This document shows positions 62,383-64,000 of a stretch of 64,000 nucleotides of DNA, piece after piece; the stretch's first letter is position 1; every line of letters begins with the position of its first letter. Source of the DNA: DATFCK01 sp963728975. Its GTDB lineage: Bacteria; Verrucomicrobiota; Verrucomicrobiia; Chthoniobacterales; UBA10450. The stretch is from contig CAVSMF010000001.1 in the NCBI GenBank assembly GCA_963728975.1, forward strand, positions 1,922,001 through 1,986,000, read 5' to 3'. Both the position numbers and the translations under genes were made by a program. Under the pieces are notes generated by a model. The model saw only the letters and a program-made list of their open reading frames with translations. It was not told where the DNA came from and did not search any database.

Positions 62383-63333
62383 ATGTCGAACACAACGGAT
62401 CAATTCTGGCCCTCGCTTCCATTTGCGGAGTGGAAAGAGACCTGCGCCACTCTGCACATGTGGACGCAGATTGTCGGCAAGATCCGGCTCGGTCTGGCGC
62501 CGTGGACGAACCATTCCTGGCATGTCACTCTTTACTTGACGGCGCGCGGTCTAACGACGTCGCCGATTCCTCACGGTTCTGATATTTTCGAAATACGTTT
62601 TGATTTCATCGAGCATGAATTGCGTATTTTGAAAAGCGATGGCGGAATCCGCCGGATCAGATTGCAACCGCAAACGGTGTCTGCCTTTTACCAATCGGTC
62701 ATGAGCGGTCTCTCCGCCCTCGATTTGCCGGTTTCGATCAACACCGTGCCCAACGAGATCGTTGATGCCATTCCGTTTGAAAACGACCAGGCACACCGCA
62801 GCTATGATCCGGAACAGGCCAACCGTTTCTGGCGCGCCCTGGTCCAGGTCGATCGCGTGTTCAAACAGTTTCGCTCCCGCTTTTGCGGCAAATGCAGCCC
62901 CGTCCACTTTTTTTGGGGCAGTTTCGATCTCGCCGTGACCCGTTTTTCCGGTCGCCCGGCACCGCCACACCCGGGTGGCATTCCGCATTTGCCGGATGCA
63001 ATTACCCGGGAGGCCTATTCCCAGGAAGTGAGCAGCCTCGGTTTTTGGCCCGGGAACGAGGCAATGCCGCAGGCTATTTTTTATTCCTATGCTTATCCGG
63101 AACCGAAAGGGTTTTCGGAGGCGCAGGTATCGCCGGAGAGCGCAACCTACAATCGGCAATTCAAGGAATTCATTCTGCCCTACGACGCGGTGCGCACGGC
63201 CGAGGCACCCGACCAGGTATTGCTGCAATTCGCCCAAAGCACCTACGACGCGGCCTCGATTCTGGGCCATTGGGGCCGGGCGGCCCTGGAAGAGAAGAAA
63301 CCCGACTTGCTTTCACCGGCTCATCGCCCGTAA
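62383..63333 (+). CDS. DUF5996 family protein
   Basis: 316 residues. The family's opening PFAEWKETCATLHMWTQIVGK, then LYLTARGLTTSPIPH, and the C-terminal AVTRFSGRPAPPHPGG and FWPGNEAMPQAIFYSYAYPEP are all present. It is a soluble protein of unknown function. It lies 5 bases before the AraC-family gene, so they probably form one transcript. Confidence 0.87.
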   Translation: MSNTTDQFWPSLPFAEWKETCATLHMWTQIVGKIRLGLAPWTNHSWHVTLYLTARGLTTSPIPHGSDIFEIRFDFIEHELRILKSDGGIRRIRLQPQTVSAFYQSVMSGLSALDLPVSINTVPNEIVDAIPFENDQAHRSYDPEQANRFWRALVQVDRVFKQFRSRFCGKCSPVHFFWGSFDLAVTRFSGRPAPPHPGGIPHLPDAITREAYSQEVSSLGFWPGNEAMPQAIFYSYAYPEPKGFSEAQVSPESATYNRQFKEFILPYDAVRTAEAPDQVLLQFAQSTYDAASILGHWGRAALEEKKPDLLSPAHRP

Positions 63334-63338
63334 ATTTT

Positions 63339-64000
63339 ATGCCAGTGACAACTCATACGACAATCATGGAAGGCGAGGCCTGGTGTGGAGTCGCCCAGGG
63401 ATGGCGCCAGCTTTATGGAGATTTCGACAGACTCGGCCTCAGCGTGCAGTGGCATGACTTTCGAAGCGAACGAAAGCTCGATTGGGGCCGCAGTTTTCAT
63501 CCGCGCAGCCTCGAATTTTGCCTCAACCTCGACGGCCGGGGCGAGGTCGGAGGAGCCGGGAGCGAGCGAAGCGATTATTTGCCCGGAAGCTCCGGTTATT
63601 ATGCGATCGCGGACGATCCGCTAACTGCGTCGCGCCGGGCCCACGATCATCACCGATTTGTGACCCTCGAATTTTCCCGCGAGCACTTGCAGAAACAGTT
63701 TGTTCAGAATGAAGCGGACCTCGAGCCGGAGATCCGGCGTGTAATTTTCGGCGATCGCGACCAAAGCATTGTCGCCCCGGCCCGGGCCATGTCGATGCAG
63801 CAACGCGCGGTGGTTGCCAGCCTGGCCGAGCCGCCGGTGGCGAAAGCGGCCCAGGTTCTTTGGTATCAAAGCAAGGCCCTGGAGTTGATGGCCCATTTTC
63901 TTTTTGCACCGAAAGACCCGGAACTTTTTTGCATGCGCCAGAAACGCGTTTCCCGAGAGCGGGTGGAGCGAACAAAAGAGTTGCTGGCGCGCGATCTGGT
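63339..64000 (+). CDS. AraC-family transcriptional regulator, 3' end outside window
   Basis: At least 220 residues, cut by the window end. The N-terminal part has a cupin-like sensing region (GRSFHPRSLEFCLNLDGRGE, then PLTASRRAHDHHRFVTLEFS). The last visible residues (RKQKRVSRERVERTKELLARDL-like; here RQKRVSRERVERTKELLA) are the start of an AraC helix-turn-helix domain. The class resembles XylS/AraC regulators that respond to a small ligand. Its partner or target may be the DUF5996 gene just upstream. Confidence 0.82.
   Translation, partial: MPVTTHTTIMEGEAWCGVAQGWRQLYGDFDRLGLSVQWHDFRSERKLDWGRSFHPRSLEFCLNLDGRGEVGGAGSERSDYLPGSSGYYAIADDPLTASRRAHDHHRFVTLEFSREHLQKQFVQNEADLEPEIRRVIFGDRDQSIVAPARAMSMQQRAVVASLAEPPVAKAAQVLWYQSKALELMAHFLFAPKDPELFCMRQKRVSRERVERTKELLARDL

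Overview
No rRNA or other taxonomic marker lies in the window, so the organism is inferred. The 64 kb look like a GC-rich, Gram-negative chromosome of the PVC group, most likely Verrucomicrobiota (Chthoniobacterales-like). The reasons are a DUF1800/DUF1501 Tat-exported pair, two PilT-type ATPases, a large complex I operon, a pseudopilin-type secreted protein, and intergenic spaces crowded with many families of palindromic repeats. Most genes are housekeeping genes.

Layout. 1-2.6 kb: the end of an ADP-ribosyltransferase-like protein, a small ORF, tRNA-Arg(CCT), and a 1.3 kb degenerate tandem array whose repeat unit contains the 3' end of that tRNA. 2.6-13.2 kb: small lipoprotein, FkbM methyltransferase, dipeptidase, DUF1501/DUF1800 pair, beta-CASP nuclease, exonuclease III, LMF-like membrane protein, IF-1. 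13.4-19.8 kb: YqjD/YqjE-like envelope cluster, two PilT ATPases, a trypsin-like protease followed by a zinc metalloprotease, and an HNH nuclease. 20-34.2 kb, minus strand: nuoD - two DUF3862-like lipoproteins - nuoEF fusion - G - H - I - J - K - L - M - N; nuoABC are absent. 34.5-48.4 kb: secreted proteins, fabD, yqeY, ispD, a TPR-SLOG-cyclase protein, heptosyltransferase, phosphoesterase, and an ABC transporter operon with acylphosphatase. 48.6-64 kb: eno-ftsB-like, prfB with its programmed frameshift, sprT/cysteine desulfurase/cysE, glgB, pseudopilin, xseA, GIY-YIG, ruvB, an RsbW-like kinase, DUF5996, and an AraC regulator cut by the window end.

The most unusual theme is a set of compact cassettes. 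Each has one small nuclease-like ORF (GxxExxY or GIY-YIG) closely bracketed by terminal inverted repeats of about 25-35 bp. Four are visible: 15739-15863 (deletion derivative), 24721-25266 (intact), 29712-30328 (decayed) and 59439-59816 (GIY-YIG, intact). ORF-less copies of the same inverted repeats lie nearby (976-1059, 19853-19938, 59367-59471). Two cassettes sit inside the nuo operon. In the GxxExxY cassettes the start codon of the cargo falls in the inverted repeat. Related palindromes have also entered coding sequence, in frame in xseA and probably in the SprT tail.

Several otherwise sound genes are split by single-base frame changes (nuoM, the yqjE-like gene, the trypsin-like protease, the SEL1 gene, the heptosyltransferase start). 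Most can be repaired by one base, often in a short homopolymer, so sequencing or assembly error is the first explanation. The prfB frameshift, by contrast, is the classical programmed one.
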